Source: Malania oleifera (lineage: Eukaryota > Streptophyta > Magnoliopsida > Santalales > Ximeniaceae). From it: a stretch of 64,000 nt of DNA. Position numbers and translations under genes: made by a program. The notes under the pieces were generated by a model, which was given only the letters and a program-made list of their open reading frames with translations, was not told the DNA's origin and did not search any database. Position 1 is the stretch's first letter. Every line of letters starts with the position of its first letter. Shown in pieces: positions 22,801 to 34,297 of this stretch. The stretch lies in contig NC_080427.1 of NCBI RefSeq assembly GCF_029873635.1, positions 69,198,348-69,262,347 on the forward strand, in the 5' to 3' direction.

Positions 22801-22825
22801 GCTAGCATGCACTGGTCTTTTCTGA

Positions 22826-22910
22826 CCGTATAAGAGCTGGTTTTATAACGCTTTTTTCCATTCCATGACGAACGTGCTCTTCTCTTTCAGAGCTCTCACA
22901 CTTTCCATGT

Positions 22911-22968
<58 letters not shown>

Positions 22969-23119
22969 TCCATACCAATCTTTTTGCTTGCTAGCACTGG
23001 CTTCCTGACCATTTCTATAATTCCATAACCATCTCTTTCACAACTCACTCTCTTACAACCCCATCTCTCCCCTTTCCATGTAGCTCTCTCTTTCTGAAGA
23101 AAGCATAGTTCACACCATT
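22826..23119 (+). promoter_or_regulatory. Host-gene promoter/leader with (CT)n tract
   Basis: A TATAAG box at 22829 and TTTATAACG at 22841 are candidate TATA elements. A pure (CT)n tract runs at about 22913-22964, and further CTCTCT runs occur at 23083-23092. Pyrimidine-rich patches just upstream of the start codon are common in plant core promoters and leaders. The transcription start cannot be fixed from the sequence. Confidence 0.45.
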
Positions 23120-24583
23120 ATGTCTGATTCAAAGAAGTCCACTGCCAAATGTTTCTCCTTCATTCTGCGTCGGCTGCTGTGCACGGGAAGCCTCCCAACG
23201 CACCCGTCCGATCAGATCGCAGAGCATATACCAATCGAGCTCCTCTCTGACAAGCATTCATTGCTGGAAGCAGAGCTCAAAAATGGCGATAACAGTAACA
23301 ACTGTAAGGTTGAAGCTCCAGCTTCCCCTGGAATAGTGGCAAGGCTGATGGGTCTGGATTCATTGCCGGATATCAGATGGGATCCGAAGGGCAACTCTCC
23401 AGACTCACTGGGTCGAAGCCGGTCCATGAACTCGCTCGAGTACCTGCTCCAATTCGAGCGGGTTAACTCGTCCAGTCGCCGGTTCCGAACGTCGGTGTCG
23501 TTCCGGGAAATTCCGACGTTCTTGCACAATGAGCAGAATCGGGACTTCTTCGTCCTCCGCTTGGAGAAGAATGCAGGTGAAAACGCGGAGGTGGTGTCGA
23601 AACAGAGGAAATCTGAGATGGGCTCTGTGGAACTGAAACAGAGGAAAGCAGGGAGAGGCAAGAAGGGCGTTAGCATAAGAGAGAAAATGACTGCGATGGA
23701 GAATGAAGACAACAGGAAGAAGAAAGTTTGCAAGGTTGGGGCGAAGGGTCTTTCTAGCAAACCATTTTGCTCGAAGGCTGGTAATTGCCATGGAGATAAG
23801 GGTTTAAGAATTAATGGCTTCCCTCCTCCTAACAAAGATGTGTTGAGGAAACAGGGGGCAATTCCGAAGGCGAAACATCCGCCAAAGCCAGCGTGTCAGA
23901 ATGAGTTATCAGTGAAGTCCAAATTCGAGAAGAAGAAAAAAGCAGAGCGTTTGGGCCCTGTATTTGTTCTCGATCTCCATGATGTTTCAACTCCTTCTCA
24001 TGAATGTTCTTCACCAGGTTCGTTAATTTTCTAAATCAATTAACTGGTGGTTGATCCAAATCCATATATTCGATATGTTCTGCCAACTTGGTAAAGATCA
24101 AACATTAATTATTACTCTTTAATCACTACCTTAGTTTATTATCCTCCAAATTCATTATTCTTTTTTTTTTAATCCCGATTTCCTACAGAGGCTTCAAGGC
24201 GAATGAGATCGAATTTGAAGAAGAAATCGTCACCGAAAGTTGCCAAGTCCGATTACCCATCTCCAAATCTTATTCGTACATCAAACATCGATCTTGCTCA
24301 TGAACAAAGATCGCCCAAGAACAGAGGCAACGAGCAACCGAAGAACAACTACGAACAGAGCCTGGACACCTTGTACTGCGCAGAGCTGTTGAGTAAGATT
24401 TGCTGGTTGACAGAAGAAGATCTGATAAATTCTGAGTGGGTAGCTAAGGAAATGAACAGGTATGAAGAGTTAGAAGACACATGTAAGGAATTTGGGCAGC
24501 AGATCCTTCAACAGCTGTTGCACGAGGCGGTGGATGAACTTTTGGAACTTCCTCCCATGGAGAATCTGCTCTCCAATAGTTGA
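23120..24583 (+). CDS. VARLMGL-motif protein (DUF3741, TRM/LONGIFOLIA-like)
   Basis: Two exons, 23120-24017 and 24189-24583, with a GT-AG intron (GTTCGT donor, TTTCCTACAGAG acceptor using the AG at 24187-24188, phase 1); about 430 residues. The N-terminus has a basic Cys-rich stretch (CFSFILRRLLCTGSLPTHP, residues 11-29). The family hallmark GIVARLMGLDSLP lies at about residues 72-84. Then follow a serine-rich region (RSRSMNSLEYLLQFERVN), a long lysine-rich disordered middle, and exon 2 with a helical end (YCAELLSKICWLTEEDLI...LLHEAVDELLEL) resembling a DUF4378-type tail. Plant proteins with this layout include the TRM/LONGIFOLIA family, linked to microtubules and organ shape. This one is shorter than the classical members, so the function is inferred only at family level. 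It is the only intact host gene in the window, with no frameshift or stop. Confidence 0.85.
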
Positions 24584-24930
24584 AGGAATAAAAAAATGCT
24601 TGTAAAAGTCTGATTAAGAAAGTGCAAATTTTTTTTTTCTGCAAACGAGATCTGAGAGTGTTTGGTGAAAATGTGAATGGAAACTCTGGGTGTGAAAGGG
24701 AAAGGGAAAGTGTTTTCCTTGCGGACCTAGATTACCAGGAGGCAGAGCAGTGGTGACAGTTTTGTCAGTGAATAGAACCTAGAAACAGAAGAGGTCTAAG
24801 GTAGTACCTGGATGACTTCCCGCTGAACTCAATTCTGTCATTATTTGTTTATTTACTTTTGGCGTGAAGCATGCTCTGGTAACATAAAAACATGTATGAA
24901 TATTAATTTAATCTATTGAATGGAAAAAGG
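24584..24930 (+). other. Probable 3' UTR of the host gene
   Basis: AATAAA follows the stop at 24587. Mixed-composition DNA continues to about 24930 before the extreme AT-rich zone, so transcription may end anywhere in this stretch. No other gene was seen. Confidence 0.4.
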
Positions 24931-25656
24931 TCAGTAAAGAATTAAAGGAGCAAAACGATTCTGTTTTCCTAGGTTATGTTTAATTAAAAATTATATATAC
25001 ATTATTATATTATATATAATGTTACATGCAAATATTTAATATATAATAGAATTATATATTTTTCTGTGCTATATTATTATATATTTATAATTGTTGATAA
25101 TAAATATTTAATTTAAGTTTAAAAAGAATAACATAATAAATCAATAACCATATCACAAGTATATCATAATATTTAACATTTAATATTATTCTATTAATTT
25201 TTATATGTTTTAACATTATTATATATAATAAAAAATTAATAATGATGATTTAATATTTATATTGAAATATATTATAATATTTTAAATATTAATAATGATT
25301 TCATAATGTTAATATTATTTTTAATATAAGTTATCATATTATAATACATAGTGTGTTCCTGGAATCATAATTTGATTTCGGAGTAGGAGCTTGAAATCAA
25401 AATATAGGAAAAATGGGGAATCTTATTACTGCATAGAATGAGAATCGAAATGAAATTTGTTGATTCTCATTTCTAGCATTGATTTTCAATTACCAAACAC
25501 TATGTTAGATTAAAAGAGAAAAGATAAAAAATAAATTAAAAAAATAGAAAAAAAAAAATTATTTTATACTTTGAGCTTTTTGAATGTTTTATAGAAATAA
25601 AATGTATCAAACTGTGCTAAAGGATAATAGGCTTTTAGAAAGTTAATGATCATCAG
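24931..25656. other. Extremely AT-rich intergenic DNA
   Basis: 24980-25340 is almost entirely A/T with many TATTAATAT-type palindromic pieces. 25345-25505 has a GGAATCATAATTTGATTT..TTGATTTTCAATTACC pattern, which might be a degraded MITE end. No genes. Confidence 0.55.
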
Positions 25657-27141
25657 TGTAGACATTTCGGGGCTTATATAACATAATTTGTATTTTTAGA
25701 TCTAATTTCAGTGCCCATTTGAGCCTTTTCCTAATATAATTTTAAATATGTACATGGGTGTGTAACAATTCATTAATAATGGGAAAATACATGAAAAAAA
25801 TTAAATACATGAAAAAGTAAAATGAATACATAGAAAATTGGGAAAAAAGAAGAAGAGAAAAATATTTTTTTTTTTTAAAATGCAAACAGAAAAAAGAGAA
25901 AAATGGAGAAGTTTAGTGGATCAGCTTCTCTATGCCTACACTTGCACACAAACAAAAATTTTAGTTAGGAAATCAAAATAAAAAATAATTGTTTTCTTTA
26001 AATTTGATTGGGCAATTGCAAATTGACTAATTTAATTAAAAAAATTAGTCTTTTTTGTTTGATTGAACAAATTAAAAATTAATTGGTCAATCAAATTTAA
26101 AAGAAGGTTTGAGAGTTGTTGAAAAGGGGGGAAAAACAATTGAGAACAATTAGAGAAAAAAATTGGAGAAAAACTAGTTATTGGAAGAGTGAAAAATATT
26201 TTAGAGAAAATTGGATGCCGAAAAAAAGAGAGAAGAAAATAAAGACGAGTGATTAAGATTGAAAGATTGGAAAAGGATTGAAAACCGAAGGATTCAGATT
26301 GCAGAAGCTAAACAAGGCTTGATGAGTGAAGACCCAAGAGAGTTCAGGCAAGGGAGGAGTAGAAGAGAATTGGGGAAGAGACAGCAAAGCTAAAAAAAAA
26401 ATAAAATTTGGAGGCATAGAAGGTTAGTACTCTTTCCTTTTAATTTTGTTTATTCTGAGTTTGGGATTAAATTATTTTTAGGTTTAGTAAATTCAAAAAA
26501 ATTTAAAGAAATAAGTAATTCAAAGATCCAAAATTCAAACTAGTTTTCCAGAAAATTTTTGAAGGAAAATTCTGTGGCAAGCCCCATATCAAGATCTGGG
26601 TCCAAAAACTCACATCAAAATACTCCAAATCCATTAACCCATTCATCCAAACCCATAAAACCATTCACCCTGACCCAAATCCATTAGATTTAAAACCTTG
26701 GAATCCAAATGCTTTAAGGCCTAATTGGACTCAAACCCAAAGACAACTAACTCATTAACCCAAGGCCCATCTAATTTTACCAAGGCCCAATTGAGCTTAT
26801 TTTAAAATCATTCAACACACGACCCAATTAAACCTAATCAAAATCCTTTAACCCATTTGTTTTGAACCCAAGCCCAGGTCCTAACTAGCTTTTAAGTTAG
26901 CTAAATTCTTTACAAAACCTGACCCAATAGCCCACACCCCAATTGGGCTTGGACTAACTCAACTAAACCCCAACCTAACCCTATAACTAAAGCCCAAACT
27001 AGAGCCTAATCCAACATAACCTTGGTTAACCTGACCCTAGTTCAGACTTGCGTCTTTTGTCTTTATAGATTTATTACTATAGGATGCCAAGAGATAGATA
27101 TTCCTATCATCCCAAGCTACAAACCTATAAAGAAGAGCAGT
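25657..27141 (+). repeat. Degraded Tat-like LTR material
   Basis: It starts TGTAGACATTTCGGGGC. It shares with the next LTR the order of a purine-rich stretch, then TTTAGTGG..CTTGCACTTGCACACA-like words (25900-25965 versus 27400-27465). 26600-27060 is strongly enriched in GCCCAA/AACCCA words, as often seen in Tat/Athila LTRs. Boundaries and family are inferences. Confidence 0.35.
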
Positions 27142-27819
27142 TGTAGACACCCCATTTTTTTCGAGACTTTATATAAAAAAAAAATTATATTTTTTTATTT
27201 ATTTTTAATATTGATGCCCTCTAAAGTCTTCTCCTAGGTGCGGTCTCTCATTTTGCTCATTCTTACAACTCGATTTAAACATGTATAGAATAGATTATTT
27301 TTTAATGTTTTTTTTTTTTTAATTAGTATAATAAAAAAATTTTAAAAATTTAAAAATTTAATAAATGAAAAAAGAAAAATAAGAAAAAAAGAAAAAAAGC
27401 AACTTTAGTGGCATTAAAGCTTCATTAGACTAGACTCCCAAAGTCTTGCACTTGCACACATAAAAGAAGAAGAATTTTAAGTTGGTGGCAGCTGATCAAA
27501 AGGCCTAGATGTTGAGCCTGTTTTACATTTTTTGGGCCTATTGTAGGCTTGCACCAACATAAAGCCCATGCTGGCTATTTTTTGAAATTGCAGACCCGTA
27601 GTATTAATAAACAAAATAAATAAAAATGAAAAATCAATCAATCAATCATTGTTGACTTTTTGAATCCGATCCCTGTTTTGATGCTGATAAAGCACATGTA
27701 TCTTATGTGTATTCCTAGTGTTTTGAACAAATTTACAATTCAAAATGCACACATAGAAGAGGAAGATGGAAGCCAGAAAGCTCACATCAACTAGCGTTTT
27801 CCAAAAAGGATAAAAGAGT

Positions 27820-28081
27820 TGTAGAGACCTGAACCCGTAAAATAAGAAATAAGTAAAAGGGGATTTTTGCAGGCTTCATTGTTGAAATTTAGAGTCTAGT
27901 CGACGAAGATATCCTGACCAACAGGGAAAATATTAGGCTTGGGTTCGTCGACAAAGGAGGAGGCTCGGCGATGAATAGCCTTCTATGGTTTGTTGACGAA
28001 GGACCAATTCGTTGACGAATTTGATGGGGTCAAAAGGCCCATAAATAGGATTTTTCATTGCTTAAGGGTTAAGAAATCCAA

Positions 28082-28118
<37 letters not shown>

Positions 28119-31100
28119 CAATTCTTCATCGCTCGTTGCCCGTTTTGACGATCAGAAGTTACTGTGAGGATCAGGGAGCTAAGATCTATAGTACTAGAGG
28201 ATTAGATTTTCGATTGGGTGATAAAGGCTGGGATTTGGTTTTCGAGCGTTTCAGTTTCTGTTTCGAAATCAGGTAAGAGGATTATGCTTAATGCAGTGTT
28301 ATAATGTTTTTGATCTGATGGAAATAGTTATGGAATGGAATATTTATGTTTTCAGTTATTCGTTTGAAGACCAACCGTTCAAAATGCTTGCTTTTGAACT
28401 TAGGATATACGATATGATATTTTGTATAAAAATGAACAGTGGAAAGTTCAGTTTGATCTTACAAACCATTTATTCATTGTTTTCCATGGTTGCCTACATG
28501 TTGTGTTTTAAATATAGAGAATTGTGTGGCATGTGATTATGATTTTTAGAGTGATGGAAATACTAGGATGGGTATGTTTGTGTAATATTAAACTGTTTTT
28601 GAAAATACTGGAGCTATTTTGGGAATTGCAGGAACTTAATGAGAGGGCCGAGGTCGAGTTTGTATTAAATGACTGAGCCTGGGTTTTATGAAATGTGTTT
28701 TAAAGTAAAGTTTTAATTACCTAAATTGCACGATGTACTTTAGGAAACCTGAGAACCCAGTGTTGTGAGTACGGTACCATTGCTAGAGAGAATTGCACCA
28801 TTTGACAACGTGTGCCCACATTTATGAGAGTGTGGTTGTTGGCCTAATAAGGCTTGCAATTCTTATTTTGATGATAACAAATCATGATAAGTTTAATGTC
28901 GTTCAAGTGAAAGTTTTTCAGGAAAAAGGCAAAGCTTAAAGGAAGTGACAAAGCTCAAGAGCATGAGGAAGCTTATGGTTTAAAAAGAAATCTTGAAGAG
29001 CATAATAAAGCTTATGGATTACAAAGAAAGCTTAAAGAGCATGAGGATTAAAGATTATCTGGTGAAAGCTTAAAGAGAAGATCAAATTCTCAAAGATGAT
29101 GGAAGAACAAGATTGAAGATCAAAGGATAATTTTTTTAAGGATGTGTAAGTACTTCAAGTTAATTTCAAATATAAATTGAATAGAAGCTCTCAAAATATT
29201 CAGAAATATATTTGTATACTCTAAAGAATATTTTTATAATCAATGAAAAGAAAGGGTTTTTGAAAAAGAAAAACTTTTGAAATAAAGAAGGGCCAAGCGA
29301 TTGTCATATTGTGGCAAGCAACTGCCACATTTAAGTAAAGGATTTTTCAAAGAGACAGTAGCAAGACAGGCGACTACTTGAACATGCCAGGCGCCTGAGT
29401 GAACATGCCAGGTGACTGCCTTGGTTCTGGCAGGCGACTACCAGTGTTCTGTGTTGTGAGTTTGTTCTATGACAGGTGACTGTCAAGTCGTGGCAGGTGA
29501 CTGCCACTCGAATGTTGGCTTAAAAACTCTCAACGGGAAGATTTTTTAAATGAAGTTTTTGGACACTATTATTTTAAAAAACTTGTAAACTATTTCAAGG
29601 AAACTTTGGGGGTAATGAATTACTTTTAAACATCTATAAATAGCCCCAATCTTCAAAGGTTTGAAATACTCAAGCAATTTTCAAGCAATCAAAGTTCTCA
29701 AAGGCTCTCAAACTCTCTTGTGTTCAACTATTGAATTGCTATTAATTCAAACTCCGAAGCAAAACTTTCAAAGTCAGAATCTTTCATATTTTGGAAGATA
29801 TTTGGTGATTCATATTAAGTACTGAGCTTCAAATTCTTTTATATTTGAATTACTTTGAAGTATTATTGTGCCGAATGTTGTACTAACCTACTCTGCTGTG
29901 AGAGTGTTTTCTTGTACACAAAATCTCTTATCTTGATTCTTATTCATAGAAGATTTAGGGCTGTAGAATTGTTGGACCAAATGAGGAAATATCGTTTGGA
30001 GAGGCGGGCCCTAGCTTAACGGAAGGAGTGTTTGTAATCCGTATTGTTCCACCCGTCAACGGAACTAAACTAGCGAATCCTTTGGTGGTTTGCCAAAGGC
30101 GAGGATGTAGGCTGGGTATAAGACGAACCTCGTAAAATCTTGTGTTCCTCTTCTTCCTTACTCTTTACTTTTTCAGCAAAGACTTATAATCTGCGTGTAT
30201 GTTTTTAAATTGCTAATTCTGAGTGTTTAGTTGTTAAATAGACCGGAGGTAATTTTTTTTTAGTTTGATCAGCATTGATTGCGAAAACCGAAAGGGACTA
30301 CGTTGGTTGATCAACCTAAACTTATTAATCTGAAAGTTTGTTTAAAAGCTAAACATAAAGAAGACTTGTGAGTTTGGAATAAACACAGGGCTTACATAAA
30401 TTCAGCTTGATTTACAAATCATTACAGGGCTATTGAGACAAAGATCGAGTTCTTGATTATCTTGATTCATTGTGATTGAATTGTTTTATATTTACTTATT
30501 GTGGTTGTTGATATTAAACAAAGAATTAAACTTGAATTAAAAATTCCAATTCACCCCCCCTCTTGGGAAGCTATCCTAATTTCAGTGGTGTTGGGTTGTC
30601 CTAGCCGAACGCCCTTGGTAAAGGTAGTACCCTTCTAGTAAGTGGTAGGGAAATCGGACCCGCAAGTGATTGCGGAAGATTGCCATCAGTGAATGCAGGG
30701 AGTTAAGTTGACTTGGCTTAGGTTGATCCCCCAGGCTTTTGTCCAGCCTTCGGGCCACACAACCCTGACCACGGGGGTTTATACATGGCGAGTAGTTCCA
30801 GGATGTATCTTTTATGCATATATTTATATTTATGTAATGATATTATTATTTCCAGAATTGTTTTATATTATGAGAAATGAGTATTTATATACTATGTTCC
30901 ATAAAAGAGACATGTATGATGATTTTGAAATACACTGAGATGCATGCTGACCCCACACACTGTCATTAACTTAATCTTCCTTACTGAGAGGTGTCTCTCC
31001 CCGTTGTACAACATATCTTTTCAGGAAATCACAGAGATTGAGTTTAGTTGATTCTAGGGGGTGGAGACTAGAATAGTTTTGTGCGAGTGTCTTCAAGAAC

Positions 31101-31356
31101 TATGATGTGAGCAGTTATTGTAGTATGTCTTCGGGCTTGTATCGCTGGTCATGTGGATCGAGTATGTGAATTCATTTTTGGGATGTAATATATGTACGGA
31201 CAGAACCTTGATATATACGTTGATTTAGAGTCTGGTAATAGAATGTTGAGAATGTTTTATTTATTTCGCTACATATTGTATGTGATATGATGGTATTTGG
31301 TACTCAGATGTCACTAAAGTAGCACTCTGACCCACATATCGGGTTGGGGCGTTGCA
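27820..31356 (+). repeat. Gypsy-1 5' LTR (contains a solo copia LTR)
   Basis: About 1.78 kb of its own sequence plus the 28837-30584 insert. U3 has GTCGAC-core palindromic motifs (27899-28019), CATAAATAG near 28041 and a (CT)n run at 28086-28114. It pairs with 48596-60531. Confidence 0.88.
28837..30584 (+). mobile_element. Solo copia LTR in Gypsy-1 5' LTR
   Basis: 1748 bp, TGTTGGCCTAATAAGG..CTAATTTCA, between 5-bp duplications GTGGT (28832-28836 and 30585-30589). The uninterrupted sister LTR reads straight through this point (59762 region), which confirms the insertion. U3 carries repeated AGGCGACTG/GGCAGTCGCC-like words (29285-29515). CTATAAATAGCCCC lies near 29634 and the U5 block GAGGATGTAGG..GAACCTCGTAAAA near 30107. 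Confidence 0.92.
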
Positions 31357-31565
31357 GGTGGTATTAGAGCCCTAGGTTTGCAAGGCTCTGTAGACTTTGA
31401 CGGTCAGTGTTAATTACTAGAGTATAGGTTGAGATAAGTTAAGAATGAGAAGGGATAAGATGGGTTGGGTTTTAGTCTAAAGGCCTGGAAATGGAATTCT
31501 ATCGACGGTCTTATAGTGCTTTTCTTAGAATAACAATTTTAGAAAAATCATGATAAATCCACTTA
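31357..31565 (+). other. Gypsy-1 primer site and leader, first part
   Basis: TGGTATTAGAGCCC (31359-31372) is the tRNA-Met primer site. The leader is broken at 31565 by Gypsy-2 and resumes at about 43654. Confidence 0.8.
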
Positions 31566-31658
31566 TGTAAGAACCCGAACCGTGATAGGTGGGTTTAATT
31601 AAATAAGAGAGGGGCAAATTAGGAATTTAACAGATTTCGTCGACGAAGCCAGAGTTCG

Positions 31659-33298
31659 AGAAGCATAAGCAATGACTCTGCCGTGCTGCATCAACACACA
31701 TTCTTTAAAGAGGCATCATTGTATATTACAAACCTATCCTCCCTTGGAGAAATAGCTAGTACTGGAGCTGAAACTAACCGCCGCTTTAACTCCTGAAAAC
31801 TATGCTCACAGTCGTCAGCCCAGTCAAATTTTATATTCTTCCTCGTAAGTCGTGTTAATGGACCTGATAGCCTGGCGAAACCATCCACAAAGCTCTGGTA
31901 ATAACCTGCTAATCCCAGAAAACTCTTAACTTCCTGAACATTTCCCGGCCTTTCCCAACTCACCACTGCCTCTATTTTACTCGGATAAACTGATACACCT
32001 ACTTCAGAGATCACATGGCCGAGAAAAGTAACCCGTTTTTACCCAAACTCACACTTCTTGAATTTTGCATAAACTTTTCTTTCCCTTAATATTTGCAACA
32101 CTAGCCTCAAATGATACTCGTGCTCCTTAAAACTCCTCGAATAGACCAGCATATCATCAATAAACACAACCACAAACTGATCCAAATACTGGTGAAACAC
32201 CTGATTCATCAAATCCATGAATACTGCTGGTGCATTAGTCAACCCAAACGGCATCACTAAGAATTCTTAAAGCCCATACCTGGTACGAAACGTGGTCTTC
32301 GAAATATCCTCTGCTCTAACTTTCACCTGATGGTAACCCAACTGCAGGTCAATTTTAGAGTAAACCTGAGTCCCCTGAAGCTGATCAAATAAATCATCGA
32401 TCCTAGGGAGAGGATATTTATTTTTGATCGTCAGTTTATTGATCTCCCTATAATCGATCACAGTCTCATGGTCCCATCTTTCTTTTCTATGAATAGAGCT
32501 GGTGCACCCTAAGGAGACACATTGGGTCTGATGAAACTTTTATCCAGCAATTCCTATATCTGTTCTTTCAATTTTTTTTCTCTATTGGGGCCATACGGTA
32601 TGGTGCTTTCGATATTGGTGTAGATCCCGAAAAAAAATCGATGGCAAACTCAATCTCATGGTCAGGCGGCAAACTAGGCAATTCTTCTAGAAAAACATCT
32701 AGGAATTCCCTCACTACTGGTATATCAGCTTGTCTCAATTCTTCTTTTGGAAATTCTTTTATGTATGCAACATACCCTTGGCAACCATCCTATAGCAGTC
32801 TCCTCACCTGAATAGCCGACACAAGCTGTGGTGAGGCACATATACGTGAACCCATGAATTTGTATTTCGACTCACTCGAGGGTTTGAAAATCACTTCTTT
32901 CTGATGGCACTCTATGCTAGCATAATAAGTAGCTAGCCAGTCCATGCCCAATATCACATCAAACCCCTGCATATCAGGACCACAAGATCAGCTAATAACA
33001 CTCTCTTCTAAATATTTACTGGAAAATTCTGAAGTACCCTCCTGCATCTAACCACAAATCCCATCGGCGTACCCACATACAGTTCTATATCTAATGGTTG
33101 TGTCTTTATTCCAGCTATTTTCACATATCCCGCCGATATAAAAGAGTGGGTGGCACCTGTATCAAATAAAACAATCATTTTATTTGGTAAAGCAGTAAGA
33201 GTACCTGTGACTACGTCTCCATCCGTCTCAGCGTCCCCCGGTGTCAATGTGTAGACTCTCGCTGGCACAATGTTCCTCTGCTGACCACCGTAGGGCAC
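31659..33298 (-). pseudogene. Inverted fragment: gypsy protease-RT-RNase H, truncated
   Basis: On the minus strand: protease motif IVLFDTGATHSF (33150-33190), then FDVILGMDWLATYYASIE (32900-32970). RT has [20 protein letters not shown] (32400-32460), [20 protein letters not shown] and the catalytic [13 protein letters not shown] (32140-32180). The RT/RNase H connection reads FLGLAGYYQSFVDGFARLSG, and RNase H starts FVIYNDAS before a stop and truncation. A few stops and frameshifts interrupt it, fewer than in Gypsy-1. It is closely related to the Gypsy-2 pol. Confidence 0.85.
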
Positions 33299-34297
33299 CT
33301 AATATCCACCTCGAAATGTTCTGGGAGCCTGTGCATAATTCGACAGCATCTGACATGATCGAGGCATATGATCAGGCCTCCTGCATTGATAACAAACATT
33401 TTCTCGTAGTCGGCACTCACTAGGATGTCTCTGCCCGCATCTAGGACAAATGGCAGGAAGCTGTCCACCCTAAAATCCACCATGCTCTACCATCTATCTC
33501 TGGCCTCTGCCAAATCTACCCCCTCTCCAAAGGCCTCGGCTGGGATCCGCCTGAAAACACGAGGGTGCAGTCCTCTTCCTCTAACTCTGTGTCTCCGTCT
33601 CTTTGGACAAACTTTCCTCTGCTATGATAGCCTTGACAACCAACTCTGAGAAGTCTTGGATCCTCAGTACTACCACCTGCCTGTAAATATCACGCCTTAA
33701 GTTTATCTTAAATATTCTAGCCTTCTTTACTTCGTCTGGGACAATATAGGGGCAGAAACGTGATAGCTCGATAAATCTTGCGGTGTATTCTTGGATAGTC
33801 AATGAACCCTGGGACAAACTTAGAAACTCCTGTACTTGAGCATCTATAACAGAGGCAGGGTAATATCTATGGAAGAACAAGTCCCTGAATCGGGCCCAAG
33901 TCATCCATTCTGGAATCGCCTTATGCTCCTCCAACAGTCTGGTAGCTGTCCATCACCTTTTGGCCTCCCCTGCCAGTCTATATGTAGCATATAAGACTCT
34001 CTGCTCATCAGTGTAGTGAAGTACTGTCAGAATCTTCTCCATCTCTTATATCCAATTTTCAGCAACTGTAGGATCAGCCGCTTCAGAAAAGGTCGGCAGA
34101 TTCATCTTCATAAATTTCTCTATGGTACATCTCTGAATTAGAGATGGACCTCTCTGCTCTCTAGAGCTCCGTGCTATCTCATCCATAACTTGCTGAGCCA
34201 CACTACATAGCACAGCATCAGAATCTCCACCTCCTGCGCCAGAAGGTCCAGCTCCATCATCCCCACTGGCTTGAGCGCTACTACCTCTTAGGTCCAT
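33299..34297 (-). pseudogene. Inverted fragment: gypsy gag
   Basis: ATG at 34297 (minus). The N-terminus is Ser/Gly/Asp-rich, then CTIEKFMKMNLPTFSEAADP and, at 33581-33934, a retrotransposon Gag domain (FRDLFFHRYYPASV, QGSLTIQEYTARFIELSRF). Two zinc-binding boxes CPRCGQRHPSEC and CYQCRRPDHMPRSC lie near 33355-33440. Stops occur near 34040, 33960 and 33580. It corresponds to the part that Gypsy-2's own gag has lost. Confidence 0.85.

Noticed and set aside
22484-22825. 113-codon plus-strand frame upstream of the host gene
   Set aside because: Low-complexity Ser/Leu/Pro content from C/T-rich DNA, and it overlaps the probable promoter. A small upstream gene cannot be excluded but nothing supports it.
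23212-23835. 207-codon minus-strand frame inside the host gene
   Set aside because: It is the antisense shadow of exon 1, whose plus-strand protein has clear family motifs.
25345-25505. MITE
   Set aside because: Only weak inverted similarity (GGAATCATAATTTGATT versus TTGATTTTCAATTACC) and no clear target duplication.
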